64,000 nt of DNA from Mycobacterium haemophilum DSM 44634 (GTDB lineage: Bacteria > Actinomycetota > Actinomycetes > Mycobacteriales > Mycobacteriaceae): assembly GCF_000340435.2 (NCBI RefSeq), contig NZ_CP011883.2:1844687-1908686 (forward strand), read 5' to 3'. Below the pieces are notes generated by a model. It saw nothing but the letters and a program-made list of their open reading frames with translations, was not told where the DNA came from and ran no database searches. Shown here in pieces: positions 32,046 to 41,425 of this stretch. A program made the translations under genes and the position numbers. Position 1 is the first letter of the stretch. Every line of letters begins with the position of its first letter.

Positions 32046-34148
32046 TCAGTTGTCCACTACCTGTTCCGCTGCGGCAACCACGGCCTCCGGCGTGAAGCCG
32101 TACTCACGGAACAAAGTCTGGTAATCCGCGGATTCGCCGTAATGCTCGATGGATACGATCTTGCCGGTATCGCCGACCAGCTTGTGCCAGCACTGCGCGA
32201 CGCCGGCTTCGACGGCCACTCGGGCCGACACCGACGGGGGTAACACGCTGTCGCGATACTCGTATGGCTGGGACTCGAACCATTCCACACACGGCATCGA
32301 CACCACCCGCGCGATGATGTCTTTGTCCGCCAACAACTTCTGCGCCGCGACGGCGAGTTGGACCTCGGAGCCGGTGGCGATCAAAATAACGTCGGGTTCC
32401 TCAGCTTCGGGGCCGCCGTCCTCGTCGCCGAGGATGTAGCCGCCTCGGGCGACGCCTTCGGGGTTGGTGCCTTCCAGCACCGGCACACCTTGGCGGGTCA
32501 GGATCAGCCCAACCGGACCGCTGCCGGCGCCGCGTGCCAAGATCGTGCGCCAGGCGTATGCCGTCTCGTTGGCATCGGCGGGACGGACCACCGACAGTCG
32601 AGGGATCGCACGCAACGCCGCGAGGTGTTCGATGGGCTGATGGGTGGGGCCGTCCTCGCCGAGTCCGATCGAATCGTGCGTCCACACGTAGATCGTGTCG
32701 ATATCCATCAACGACGCCAGCCGCACCGACGGGCGCATGTAGTCGGAGAACTGCAGGAAGGTGCCACCGTAGGCGCGGGTGGGGCCGTGCAGCACGATGC
32801 CGGACAGGATGGCGCCCATCGCATGTTCGCGAACACCGAAATGCAAGGTGCGGCCATACCAGTGGGCGGTATATTCGTCGGTCGAAATCGACGGCGGCCC
32901 AAAGGAATCGGCGTCTTTCATGGTGGTGTTGTTGCTGCCTGCTAGATCGGCCGACCCGCCCCACAACTCCGGCAGCTTCGGTCCTACCGCGGATAGCACC
33001 GCACCAGACGCGGCGCGGGTGGCCAACCCCTTGGACCCCGGCTCCCAGTGCGGCAGGTCAGCGTCCCAGCCGTCGGGCAGCTGCTGGGCGAGCAACCGAT
33101 CCAACAGTGCCTTGCGCTCGGGCTCGCGCTGCGCCCACGCGTCGAATTCCAGTTGCCAGCGTTCGTGGGCTTGTTTGCCGCGGGCCACTAGTCCGCGGGT
33201 GTGGGTAATGACGTCCTCGCGGACCTCAAAGGTCTTGTGGGGATCGAACCCAAGGATTCGCTTAGTGGCCGCCACCTCGTCGTCGCCGAGAGCCGCACCG
33301 TGCGCCTTGCCGGTGTTCATCAAGGTCGGCGCGGGATAACCGATGATGGTGCGCAGCGAGATGAACGACGGCCGGTCGGTGGCGGCTTTCGCGTTGGCGA
33401 TGGCTTCCTCAATGCCGACAACGTTCTCGCCGCCTTCGACCTCTTGTACGTGCCAGCCGTAGGCCCGGTAGCGGGCGGCGGTGTCCTCGCACAGCGCAAT
33501 GTTGGTGTCGTCTTCGATCGAGATCTGGTTGTGGTCGTAGAACACGATGAGGTTGCCGAGCTGCTGGACTGCGGCCAGCGACGACGCTTCCGATGTCACC
33601 CCTTCTTCGATGTCCCCATCGGAGGCGATCACGTAGATGTAGTGGTCGAATGGGCTGGTTCCGGGCGCCGCGTCGGGGTCGAACAGGCCACGCTCGTAAC
33701 GCGATGCCATCGCCATTCCGACCGCCGACGCCAAGCCTTGGCCGAGCGGGCCGGTGGTGATCTCAACACCCTTGGTGTGCCGGAACTCTGGGTGCCCAGG
33801 AGTCTTGGATCCCCAGGTGCGAAGCGATTCGATGTCAGACAGTTCCAGACCGAAGCCGCCGAGGTAGAGCTGCAGATACAGGGTCAGGCTGCTGTGCCCG
33901 GCCGACAGCACGAACCGGTCACGACCCAGCCATGCGGTGTCATTGGGATCGTGGCGCAGCGTGCGCTGGAACAAGGTGTAGGCCAGCGGGGCCAGGCTCA
34001 TCGCCGTCCCTGGGTGCCCGTTGCCTACTTTTTGGACCGCGTCGGCGGCCAGCACCCTGATGGTGTCGACCGCAGCCGAATCGATCTCGGTCCAGTCGTC
34101 GGGGTGGCGCGGTCGGGTCAGCGTGGAGATCTCGTCGAGTGTGGTCAC
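32046..34148 (-). CDS. tkt: transketolase
   Basis: A 700-residue transketolase moving two-carbon units in the non-oxidative pentose-phosphate pathway. Visible: GNGHPGTAMSLAPLAYTLF near the start, the thiamine diphosphate motif region ASDGDIEEGVTSEASSLA through YDHNQISIED, the middle-domain FGVREHAMGAILSGI and THDSIGLGEDGPTHQPIEHLAALR, and a C-terminal domain with IATGSEVQLAVAA. First gene of the operon; the ATG at 34148 lies 266 bases from the divergent ctaB start. Confidence 0.97.
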   Translation of the reverse strand: MTTLDEISTLTRPRHPDDWTEIDSAAVDTIRVLAADAVQKVGNGHPGTAMSLAPLAYTLFQRTLRHDPNDTAWLGRDRFVLSAGHSSLTLYLQLYLGGFGLELSDIESLRTWGSKTPGHPEFRHTKGVEITTGPLGQGLASAVGMAMASRYERGLFDPDAAPGTSPFDHYIYVIASDGDIEEGVTSEASSLAAVQQLGNLIVFYDHNQISIEDDTNIALCEDTAARYRAYGWHVQEVEGGENVVGIEEAIANAKAATDRPSFISLRTIIGYPAPTLMNTGKAHGAALGDDEVAATKRILGFDPHKTFEVREDVITHTRGLVARGKQAHERWQLEFDAWAQREPERKALLDRLLAQQLPDGWDADLPHWEPGSKGLATRAASGAVLSAVGPKLPELWGGSADLAGSNNTTMKDADSFGPPSISTDEYTAHWYGRTLHFGVREHAMGAILSGIVLHGPTRAYGGTFLQFSDYMRPSVRLASLMDIDTIYVWTHDSIGLGEDGPTHQPIEHLAALRAIPRLSVVRPADANETAYAWRTILARGAGSGPVGLILTRQGVPVLEGTNPEGVARGGYILGDEDGGPEAEEPDVILIATGSEVQLAVAAQKLLADKDIIARVVSMPCVEWFESQPYEYRDSVLPPSVSARVAVEAGVAQCWHKLVGDTGKIVSIEHYGESADYQTLFREYGFTPEAVVAAAEQVVDN

Positions 34149-34414
34149 GAATCAGTCCTTGGGTCAGTCGTCAGGTCATCCAACTGATCAATCTCACCCT
34201 AGTGCGGGAGTGCGGGCTTCTGCAGGGCCCGGTTTCCGGGTGCCCACGGCCCGCTGCGGTGCATCTAGCGTGCGCCCGCTCGCGCTTTGCAATCTGGCCC
34301 GCAATCTGGGAAAAATCTGCGTGAAGGACCCTGCGGGCTGTTGGCGGCGGGCATGCGGTCTACCATCGTGCGTAGTAGAAGCTGCGCGCTGCTGCGATCC
34401 CGAGGAGTTAATGC
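34149..34414. promoter_or_regulatory. divergent promoter region of tkt and ctaB
   Basis: This 266-base region must hold the promoters of the pentose-phosphate operon (leftward) and of ctaB (rightward). GAGGAG about ten bases before the ctaB GTG is a ribosome-binding site. In H37Rv a PE_PGRS gene occupies this interval; no PE or Gly-rich remnant is present here. I could not pick a promoter with confidence. Confidence 0.45.
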
Positions 34415-35341
34415 GTGAGCGTTCGGTGGCGCGTTGCGCCACTTGGAGTACAGGGCCGAGTGCCAAGCCGAGTGTTGGCATACCTGGCGTTGACCAAGCC
34501 GCGTGTTATCGAGCTGCTTTTGGTCACCGCCATACCTGCGATGCTGCTCGCCGACCGCGGCAGCGCGAATCCGCTGTTGATCCTCAACACGCTGGTTGGC
34601 GGGATATTGGCCGCTGCAGGTGCCAACACGCTCAACTGTGTGGCCGACGCCGATATCGACAAGCTGATGAAGCGGACTGCCCGGCGGCCGCTGGCGCGGG
34701 CGGCGGTGCCCCCCCGAAATGCGTTGGCGCTCGGGCTGGCGTTGACTGCGGGTTCGTTCTTCTGGCTGCGGTGGACGACCAATCTGCTGTCGGGACTGCT
34801 GGCGCTCGCCACCGTCGCGTTCTATGTGTTCGTATACACGCTGTTACTCAAGCGCCGGACGTCGCAAAACGTCGTGTGGGGCGGTGCGGCCGGGTGTATG
34901 CCGGTGATGATTGGTTGGTCGGCGATCACCGGCACTATCGGCTGGCCGGCATTGGCGATGTTCGCCATCATCTTCTTTTGGACTCCGCCGCACACCTGGG
35001 CATTGGCGATGCGATACAAGGACGACTACAAGGTGGCCGGCGTCCCGATGCTGCCGGCCGTGGCGACCGAGCGTCACGTCACCAAACAGATCTTGATCTA
35101 TAGCTGGCTCACCGTGTTGTCGACGCTGGTGCTGACACTGGCGACAGGATGGCTGTACGCGGCGGTAGCCGTCGTTGCCGGGGCATGGTTCTTAACGATG
35201 GCGCATCAGCTCTACGCTGGGGTCTGTGCCGGCGAACCGGTCAAGCCGCTGCGGCTGTTCCTGCAATCGAACAACTACCTGGCGGTGGTGTTCTGCGCGT
35301 TAGCCGTCGACTCAGTGCTCGCGCTGCCGACACTATTCTAG
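34415..35341 (+). CDS. ctaB: protohaem IX farnesyltransferase (haem O synthase)
   Basis: A 308-residue UbiA-family membrane protein that attaches a farnesyl group to haem B, giving haem O for cytochrome aa3 oxidase. The prenyl diphosphate-binding motif NCVADADIDKLMKRTARRPLA (NxxxDxxxD) lies in the loop after helix two, and the second conserved loop is RYKDDYKVAGVPMLPAVAT. About eight or nine hydrophobic helices can be seen. GTG start at 34415 after GAGGAG. The haem A synthase gene ctaA lies two genes downstream on the other strand, so the haem O/A pathway is clustered. Confidence 0.95.
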   Translation: MSVRWRVAPLGVQGRVPSRVLAYLALTKPRVIELLLVTAIPAMLLADRGSANPLLILNTLVGGILAAAGANTLNCVADADIDKLMKRTARRPLARAAVPPRNALALGLALTAGSFFWLRWTTNLLSGLLALATVAFYVFVYTLLLKRRTSQNVVWGGAAGCMPVMIGWSAITGTIGWPALAMFAIIFFWTPPHTWALAMRYKDDYKVAGVPMLPAVATERHVTKQILIYSWLTVLSTLVLTLATGWLYAAVAVVAGAWFLTMAHQLYAGVCAGEPVKPLRLFLQSNNYLAVVFCALAVDSVLALPTLF

Positions 35342-35415
35342 TTTGTCGTGAAAGTGCGACTGCCGACGGCGTTTCTCGGAAAGTGGGTTGCCAGTTGCAC
35401 TCTCGCGGGTTCGCC

Positions 35416-36396
35416 CTATGGCAGCAGTACGACCGAGCCGACAGTCTTGCGGCCTTGCAGGTCTTTGTGGGCGCGGGCGGCGTCGGACAGCGGGTAGCGT
35501 CCGCCGACCTCGACGGTGACGGCGCCGCTGCCGATCGCGTCGAACAGCTCGGCGGCCCGCCAGCTGAATTCCTCGCCGGTGCGGATGAAATGAGCCAGCG
35601 TCGGCCGAGTGAGATAGACCGAGCCGGCAGCGTTGAGGCGCTGCGGATCGACAGGCGGAACGGGTCCGCTGGCGGCACCGAACAGTGCCAGTGTCCCGCG
35701 GGTGGCCAGGCTGGCCAGGCTGGCGTCAAAGGTGGTGGCGCCTACGCCGTCATACACCGCTGCCACACCGGCACCTTCGGTGAGTGCCCGAACCTGCCCG
35801 CCGAATTGGGCGGCGTCCTCGGGGTAGGAGAGCACCTCGTCGGCGCCGGCCTCCTTGGACAGTCGTGCTTTGTCCGCATTCGAGACGGTGGTGATGACCC
35901 GCACCCCGAGATGAGTGGCCCACTGGGTCAAGATCAAACCGACGCCGCCGGCGCCGGCGTGCACCAGCACGGTGTCGCCGCGTTGCACCGGATACACCGA
36001 CTTCAGCAGGTAGTGGGCGGTCAAGCCCTTTAGTAGTACCGACGCGGCCGCCTCAGAAGTTACTCTGTCTGGCACTTTGGCGGTCAAAAATGCTGGTGCA
36101 GTGGAGAATTCGGCGTAGCCGCCGTTAGCCGTGGCAGTGACCACCCGGTCGCCCACACCGATACCGTTGCTGTCGGCGCCCTCTCCAGCAGCAACGACGG
36201 TGCCGCACACCTCAGAGCCGAGGATGAACGGCACTGGCCGTGGGTATTGTCCCGAGCGGAAATAGGTGTCGATGAAGTTGACGCCGATGGCTTCGGCTTT
36301 AATCAGCAGCTCGCCATGGCTTGGGCTGGGTTGCGGCTTGTCGACGTAGCGCAGGACTTCAGGACCGCCGGTTTCGACGACTTCGATTGCGTGCAT
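35416..36396 (-). CDS. qor: quinone oxidoreductase (zeta-crystallin type)
   Basis: A 326-residue medium-chain dehydrogenase/reductase of the zinc-free quinone oxidoreductase class, using NADPH. It begins MHAIEVVETGGPEVLRYVD, contains IGVNFIDTYFRSGQYP, and the nucleotide-binding VHAGAGGVGLILTQWA. The Cys and His ligands of zinc alcohol dehydrogenases are absent. I placed the start at the ATG at 36396, where family similarity begins; an in-frame ATG at 36417 is possible but would overlap the divergent gene start at 36416. Confidence 0.93.
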   Translation of the reverse strand: MHAIEVVETGGPEVLRYVDKPQPSPSHGELLIKAEAIGVNFIDTYFRSGQYPRPVPFILGSEVCGTVVAAGEGADSNGIGVGDRVVTATANGGYAEFSTAPAFLTAKVPDRVTSEAAASVLLKGLTAHYLLKSVYPVQRGDTVLVHAGAGGVGLILTQWATHLGVRVITTVSNADKARLSKEAGADEVLSYPEDAAQFGGQVRALTEGAGVAAVYDGVGATTFDASLASLATRGTLALFGAASGPVPPVDPQRLNAAGSVYLTRPTLAHFIRTGEEFSWRAAELFDAIGSGAVTVEVGGRYPLSDAARAHKDLQGRKTVGSVVLLP

Positions 36397-36415
36397 CTGG
36401 TTATCATGCCCGGGC

Positions 36416-37282
36416 ATGAAGCTCGCGCGGCCCGACCTCTTCCATCCCCGTATCGTGTTGGCGGGTTCCCGCCAGCAGCCCAGCGGTGACGGCGACGATG
36501 CCGGGCTGGTTGCGGCGCTGCGACGCCGCGGTCTGCACGCTCGTTGGTTGCCCTGGGACGATCCCGAGGCCGGCAGCGTGGACCTGCTGATTCTGCGGGC
36601 TACCCACGACTACGCCGGGCGGCTCGACGAGTTTCTGGCCTGGACCACCGACGTGCCCAACCTGCTGAACGCGCCCGCCGTCGTCGCGTGGAATGTCGGC
36701 CGGCGGTATTTGGCCGACCTAGCCGATCGAGGGGTGCCGACGCTGCCAGGGCAGGTGTTTGCGCCGGGTGAGCCGCTGCGGTTGCCCCGTGTCGGCCCTG
36801 TTTTCGTCGGCCCGACCGTCGGTACCGGCGCACGGCGGTGCAACGCCCGGTCGGCGGCGGCTGCCTACGCGGCCGAACTGCACGAGGGTGGCCGGAGCGT
36901 TCTCGTGCAGCCGGGCGGGTCGGGCGAAGAAACGGTATTGATCTTCATCGGCGGTGCGCCGTCGCATGCGTTTATCAAGCAGGACACCCTGATTCAGGCC
37001 GAGCCCGACTTCGAAATTTGGGATATCGGCGCCGCCGCGCTAGCGGCTGCGGCCGCCGAGGTGAGCATCGACGTGGGCGAGGTGCTCTACGCGCGCGCCC
37101 ACGTGGTCGGTGATCGCCGGGAGCCTCGGTTGCTGGAATTGCAGCTGGTCGAGCCGTCGCTGGGCTGGCAACGATTGGACGCCGCCACCCGCGACCATGC
37201 CCAACACGAGTTCGCGTTGGGCGTGGAGTCAGCGTGCGAGCGCCTCGGGCTTGGCTCGTTCCGGCAACCGGGTTCGCATTGA
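36416..37282 (+). CDS. ATP-grasp-like conserved protein (Rv1455-type)
   Basis: A 288-residue protein resembling Rv1455 and distant ATP-grasp proteins of the RimK/glutathione synthetase type. Segments such as VVAWNVGRRYLADLADRGVPTLPG, SVLVQPGGSGEETVLIFIGGAPSHAFIKQ and the late RLLELQLVEPSLGW fit the pattern of ATP-grasp strand and metal-binding loops. No substrate can be inferred. It diverges from qor with about 19 bases between starts, and its 3' end overlaps the convergent ctaA gene by 54 bases. Confidence 0.75.
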   Translation: MKLARPDLFHPRIVLAGSRQQPSGDGDDAGLVAALRRRGLHARWLPWDDPEAGSVDLLILRATHDYAGRLDEFLAWTTDVPNLLNAPAVVAWNVGRRYLADLADRGVPTLPGQVFAPGEPLRLPRVGPVFVGPTVGTGARRCNARSAAAAYAAELHEGGRSVLVQPGGSGEETVLIFIGGAPSHAFIKQDTLIQAEPDFEIWDIGAAALAAAAAEVSIDVGEVLYARAHVVGDRREPRLLELQLVEPSLGWQRLDAATRDHAQHEFALGVESACERLGLGSFRQPGSH

Positions 37283-38206
37283 GGCCCATAGCGCCGCGGT
37301 GGCCGCGGTGCACGCCGCAGCGCCGGCCACATGGACTGCGACCAGGGCGGCAGGCACCCCGGTGAAGTATTGCGTGGTGCCAACAGCGGCTTGCGCGCAA
37401 ACCAGAGCGAGCAACACGGCGAGCCGCACCAGGATGGCCCGGGTGGCGCCGACCGCCCACAGTCCGAAGCCCAACCCAACCAGCAGTGCGAGGTAGGCGA
37501 CCAGCAACGACGAATGCAGGTGCACCAAGGTGGTGATCTCGACTCTGAGCCGCGGAACCGTCCGGCTGGGACTGCGGTCTCCCGCGTGCGGGCCGGCAGC
37601 CGTCACCAACGTGCCGGTCACCAGCACCACGGCCAGATTCACTGCGGTCAGGGCCGTCAGCGCGCGCAGCGGCCGGGTTACCCGCTCATGGGCAATTTCA
37701 GCCCCGCCGTTATCGGGCTGACCGACCTTGACATAGAGCAACACCGCCAGCCACACCATGGTCATCGATGTCAGTAGATGGATGGCGACCGTCCACCACA
37801 GCAGCCCGGTAAGCACCGTGATGCCGCCGATGACCGCCTGCAGCACCGTCGAGATCGGCATCAGCCACGCGTAGACCAGAACTTCGGTGCGCCGTCGCGC
37901 CCGGGTAACGGCCAAAACGGCCAGCGCCGCGGCGATGACCACCGCGATGCTGACCATCCGGTTACCGAACTCGACTGCCTGGTGGACCCGCGGCACCTCG
38001 GCGATGGCGACCGGGGTGAAGCTGCCCGGAAAACACTGCGGCCAGGTGGGACAACCCAGCCCGGACGCCGTGACGCGAACGATTGCGCCGGTGACGGCGA
38101 TACCGCCCTGGGTGAGGATGACGGTCGCGGCAATGATCCGCTGGACACGCAGAGCGGGGTTGGGCAGCAGGTCGACTAACCGCAACAGGACTCGTCCGAC
38201 AGGCAC
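37229..38206 (-). CDS. ctaA: haem A synthase (COX15/CtaA family)
   Basis: A 325-residue integral membrane protein converting haem O to haem A. The family's conserved haem-ligand histidines occur in RVHQAVEFGNRMVS, AIHLLTSMTMVWLAVLL, TLVHLHSSLLVAYLALL and VAVHVAGAAACTAATAAL, in four of about eight helices. The early loop GLGCPTWPQCFPGSF has the paired Cys of the actinobacterial type. I placed the start at GTG 38206 (VPVGRVLLRLVDLL); a TTG six codons upstream is open. It converges with and overlaps the ATP-grasp-like gene. Confidence 0.93.
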   Translation of the reverse strand: MPVGRVLLRLVDLLPNPALRVQRIIAATVILTQGGIAVTGAIVRVTASGLGCPTWPQCFPGSFTPVAIAEVPRVHQAVEFGNRMVSIAVVIAAALAVLAVTRARRRTEVLVYAWLMPISTVLQAVIGGITVLTGLLWWTVAIHLLTSMTMVWLAVLLYVKVGQPDNGGAEIAHERVTRPLRALTALTAVNLAVVLVTGTLVTAAGPHAGDRSPSRTVPRLRVEITTLVHLHSSLLVAYLALLVGLGFGLWAVGATRAILVRLAVLLALVCAQAAVGTTQYFTGVPAALVAVHVAGAAACTAATAALWASMRTRLPERAKPEALAR

Positions 38207-38591
38207 CGCCCGATCGTAAGGCAATGAAAACTACACCCGGTAGTAGGGGATTAGCACGGGTGACGGTGTGTGCACTTTGCATCACTGTGGGTGTTCCACT
38301 GCGCTGTCTTGGGGGAATTTAACCTTTCGGCCGCGCTGGTGCGTGCATTGTGCACCATTGCGGTTCTTCGGCTGCGGTGGTTTGGGTGAATTTGCCCTGT
38401 TGCGGCCGTCGCGCAACGGTCACCATTTGCTGCAGTTTGGCACCAACAACGCAATTCGATGTGCGTAGCGCAGGCGCTGATGCGTTGGTTGACGAGAGCT
38501 CAGCCGCGGTTGCTCGGTGAATACCTGGTGGAGAGGTTGTGAACGTGACGCTGCGGGTGATCCGGTGTCGTTGCAGACCGCGGTGGGGTTT
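38207..38591. repeat. region before the PPE gene with two diverged 73-bp repeats
   Basis: Within this region, 38266-38338 and 38339-38411 align with a period of 73 bases (GTGTGTGCACTTTGCATCAC against GTGCGTGCATTGTGCACCAT, and GGGGGAATTT against GGGTGAATTT), at roughly 65-70% by eye. No gene is seen. It serves as upstream region for ctaA (leftward) and the PPE gene (rightward). The repeats could be regulatory or a decayed mobile unit. Confidence 0.5.
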
Positions 38592-39677
38592 ATGACGGCG
38601 CTGGTTTGGATTGCTTTGCCGCCGGAGGTGCATTCGACGATGCTGAGTGCTGGCCCGGGCACTGCTCCGCTGCTGTCGGCAGCTGAGGCCTGGACCGCTC
38701 TGAGCGCCGAATACGCCTCGGCAGCAGGAGAACTCGCCGCGGTTCTGGATGCGGTGCAGGCTGGGGCGTGGCAGGGCCCCAGCGCGGAGAGTTATGTGGC
38801 CGCCCACGTGCCTTATCTGGTCTGGTTGACCCAGGCCAGTGCCGATAGCGCGAAGGCGGCCGCCCAGCACGAGGCCGCTGCGGGCGCGTATGTGAGCGCG
38901 TTGGCGGCGATGCCGACGTTGGCGGAGTTGGCCGCCAACCACGCCGCGCACGCGGTGTTGGTGGCGACGAATTTCTTTGGGATCAACACGATCCCGATCG
39001 CGCTTAATGAGGCCGAGTATGTGTGGCTATGGATCCGAGCCGCCACCACCATGAGCGTCTACGATGCCGTAGCGCGTACGGCGGTGGCCTCGACGCCGCA
39101 CACCATGCAGGCACCAGTCATCATCAGACCTGGTGTCGGTGCGGCTGGCGACGCCGTAGCTACCACAGCGGGGAGCGCTCCGGGTTTCGACCCGGTGTGG
39201 TGGATCTTGCTCTTGCAAGTTGTCGTCAAGGCTTTGCTGTTGACTGCAGTGTTCGCGAGTCTGCTTTTGCTGTTCCTAGGCGGGTCTGTGCTGTTGGTGG
39301 GCGCGTCATTGTTTATCTTGCTGAGTCTGCTGCTGGGCATAGTGGCGATAGCCGCAATGGGCCTTGCGGGACTGCTTTTGATTGGCGGTAGCCTGTTGGC
39401 CGCGCCGGCCATTGGTCCTGTGTTGGGCGCGCTGGGCACCGCCTCGGCGATCGCGCTACCACTGGGCATCGGCGGGCATTTAAACAGCCAGCCGGGCGCG
39501 CAGCTCGCCGACGACGTATGCCGAGGCGCAGGCGCGCTGGCGTTTGCTGGGACCGGAGTGAAGGAGACGGTTGTGCAGCCGGCCGGATTGCACACGTTGA
39601 GTGGCGACGGATTCGGTGCTGGTCCGCGGGTGCCGATGCTGCCCGGTACCTGGGAGCCGGATTGCTTGGTGCAGTGA
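38592..39677 (+). CDS. PPE family protein with C-terminal membrane region
   Basis: A 361-residue PPE protein. The PPE domain starts MTALVWIALPPEVHSTMLSAG and carries the WxG turn (AGAWQGPSAESYVAAH) and the helical bundle to about residue 160. A long hydrophobic region follows (VWWILLLQVVVKALLLTAVF, GLAGLLLIGGSLLAAPAIG), then a C-terminal motif ending GPRVPMLPGTWEPD, which I recall from other mycobacterial PPE proteins. No PE partner gene is adjacent. H37Rv lacks a PPE gene at this place, so this is an insertion or differential retention. Confidence 0.88.
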   Translation: MTALVWIALPPEVHSTMLSAGPGTAPLLSAAEAWTALSAEYASAAGELAAVLDAVQAGAWQGPSAESYVAAHVPYLVWLTQASADSAKAAAQHEAAAGAYVSALAAMPTLAELAANHAAHAVLVATNFFGINTIPIALNEAEYVWLWIRAATTMSVYDAVARTAVASTPHTMQAPVIIRPGVGAAGDAVATTAGSAPGFDPVWWILLLQVVVKALLLTAVFASLLLLFLGGSVLLVGASLFILLSLLLGIVAIAAMGLAGLLLIGGSLLAAPAIGPVLGALGTASAIALPLGIGGHLNSQPGAQLADDVCRGAGALAFAGTGVKETVVQPAGLHTLSGDGFGAGPRVPMLPGTWEPDCLVQ

Positions 39678-39701
39678 GCTAAAGGCGAACCCACCGCGAT
39701 A

Positions 39702-40481
39702 TCAGGTGAACCGGAACCAGCGCAGCGCGGCGAGCGCCGCCAGCGTGCCCCAAGCCGTCAGGACGACGAGCCCGAACCAGTCCACCGACAGGGTCATCGC
39801 CTGCGACAGCGCCTCGGTGAGTGCGCCCGAGGGGGTTAGCCGGGCCGCCCACTTGACCGCTGCCGGGATCATGTTCGTCTCCAGGGTCAGCGCGCCAAAC
39901 CCGGCGAACACGAACCACATCAGGTTGGCGACCGCGAGGACGATCTCGGCCCGCAAGGTGCCGCCGAGCAGCAGGCCGAGCGCCGCGAAGCCCGCGGTGC
40001 CCAGCGCGATGATCGCCGCGCCTAGCGCCAAGCATGCCAGCGTCGGTCGCCAACCCAGCCCAATGCCGATGGTGCCCAAGATGATTGCCTGCAAGAACAC
40101 AACGGCGACGACCGCCAGGGACTTGCCGGCGATGATTCCCCAAACCGGTAGCGGGGTGGCTCCGAGTCTTTTGAGTGCGCCGTAGCGACGATCGAAAGCA
40201 ACCGCGATGGCCTGCCCGGTGAAGGCGGTCGAGATCACTGCCAGCGCCATGATGACCGGGACAAACGTGGCAGCGCGGTGCTGGCCGAAGGAGCCGAGCG
40301 GCAGCAGCGTGAGCCCGACCAGCAGGGTGATCGGGATGAACATGGTCAGCAGCAGTTGCTCGCCGTTGCGCAGCAGCAGCTTCAACTCCAGCGTGAACTG
40401 TGCGGCCACCATCCGGGGCACGGCATTGGGGCGTGGCTCGGGGGTGAAGGTGCCTGGTGGGAACGTCGGACCGGTTGTCAT
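39702..40481 (-). CDS. ABC-2 type transporter permease
   Basis: A 259-residue membrane permease with about six hydrophobic segments (LLLTMFIPITLLVGLTLLPL, VPVIMALAVISTAFTGQAIA, SLAVVAVVFLQAIILGTIGI, CLALGAAIIALGTAGFAALG, VLAVANLMWFVFAGFGALTL). It resembles Rv1457c and DrrB-type exporters. The start overlaps the end of the ATPase gene by ATGA, so the two proteins form one exporter. The substrate is unknown. Confidence 0.9.
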   Translation of the reverse strand: MTTGPTFPPGTFTPEPRPNAVPRMVAAQFTLELKLLLRNGEQLLLTMFIPITLLVGLTLLPLGSFGQHRAATFVPVIMALAVISTAFTGQAIAVAFDRRYGALKRLGATPLPVWGIIAGKSLAVVAVVFLQAIILGTIGIGLGWRPTLACLALGAAIIALGTAGFAALGLLLGGTLRAEIVLAVANLMWFVFAGFGALTLETNMIPAAVKWAARLTPSGALTEALSQAMTLSVDWFGLVVLTAWGTLAALAALRWFRFT

Positions 40482-41425
40482 CGCAACTTCCTGCCGGTGA
40501 GATCCAGGAACACGTCTTCAAGGCTGCGTTGCTCGACCCGCATATCGGTGGCCAGCACATCGATTTGCGCGCACCAGGCCGTGACGGTCGCCAGCACCTG
40601 CGGGTCGATGGGGCCTTCGACCAAGTACTCGCCCGGAGTCAGCTCCGTGGCCTTGTAGTCCTCCGGCAGCGCGGACGTCAGTAGCGACAAGTCCAGCCGC
40701 GGCGGCGCACTAAACCGCAGCTGGTCTTTGGCGCCGGTGCGCATCAGTTCGGTCGGTGTGCCGGCGGCCACCATGCGCCCGTGGTCAATGATGACCAGCC
40801 GGTCGGCGAGTTCCTCAGCCTCTTTGAGTTGGTGGGTGGTCAGCACCACCGTCACGCCGTCTCGGCGCAGCGCGTCGATCAACTCCCACACCAGCAGCCT
40901 GGCGTGCGCATCCATGCCCGCGGTGGGCTCGTCCAGGAACACCAGTTCCGGACGGCCGACCAACGCGCAGGCCAAGGCAAGCCGTTGCTGCTGGCCGCCG
41001 GACAGCCGCCGGTAGGTGGTACGGGCAGCATCGGTGAGGCCCAAGGTTTCTAGCAGCCACTCCGGGTCCAGCGGGTCGGCGGAGTAGGAGGCCACCAGGC
41101 TGAGCATTTCTCCCGCGCGGGCCGCCGGGTAACCGCCCCCGCCCTGCAACATCACGCCGATACGGGCGCGCAGACGTGCGTTGTCGGTGATCGGGTCCAG
41201 GCCTAGCACCTCAATCGTGCCGGCATCTGGGCGTACGAAGCCCTCGCACATCTCGACCGTCGTCGTCTTGCCGGCGCCGTTGGGACCCAGCAGGGCCAGC
41301 ACCTCGGCGGCATGGACGTCCAGATCGAGGTTCGATACCGCCGATATGGACCCGTAGTGCTTGCACACGCCGCGCAGCCGGACGACGACTTCGGGGTTTT
41401 TGGGGACCGTGCAGGCCGAGCTCAC
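40478..41425 (-). CDS. ABC transporter ATP-binding protein (DrrA type)
   Basis: A 315-residue ATPase with Walker A LLGPNGAGKTTTVEM, the signature RLSGGQQQRLALACALV, Walker B ELVFLDEPTAGMD and the switch His in VVLTTHQLKEAEEL. A C-terminal extension beyond the ATPase fold (after residue about 230) is typical of DrrA-like exporters. It overlaps the permease gene downstream and the mannosyltransferase gene upstream by ATGA, forming a three-gene minus-strand operon. Confidence 0.94.
   Translation of the reverse strand: MSSACTVPKNPEVVVRLRGVCKHYGSISAVSNLDLDVHAAEVLALLGPNGAGKTTTVEMCEGFVRPDAGTIEVLGLDPITDNARLRARIGVMLQGGGGYPAARAGEMLSLVASYSADPLDPEWLLETLGLTDAARTTYRRLSGGQQQRLALACALVGRPELVFLDEPTAGMDAHARLLVWELIDALRRDGVTVVLTTHQLKEAEELADRLVIIDHGRMVAAGTPTELMRTGAKDQLRFSAPPRLDLSLLTSALPEDYKATELTPGEYLVEGPIDPQVLATVTAWCAQIDVLATDMRVEQRSLEDVFLDLTGRKLR

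Noticed and set aside
33201..34187. A 328-codon plus-strand open frame opposite tkt
   Set aside because: It is the antisense of a clearly identified transketolase; composition follows high-GC shadow patterns and no domain is recognisable.
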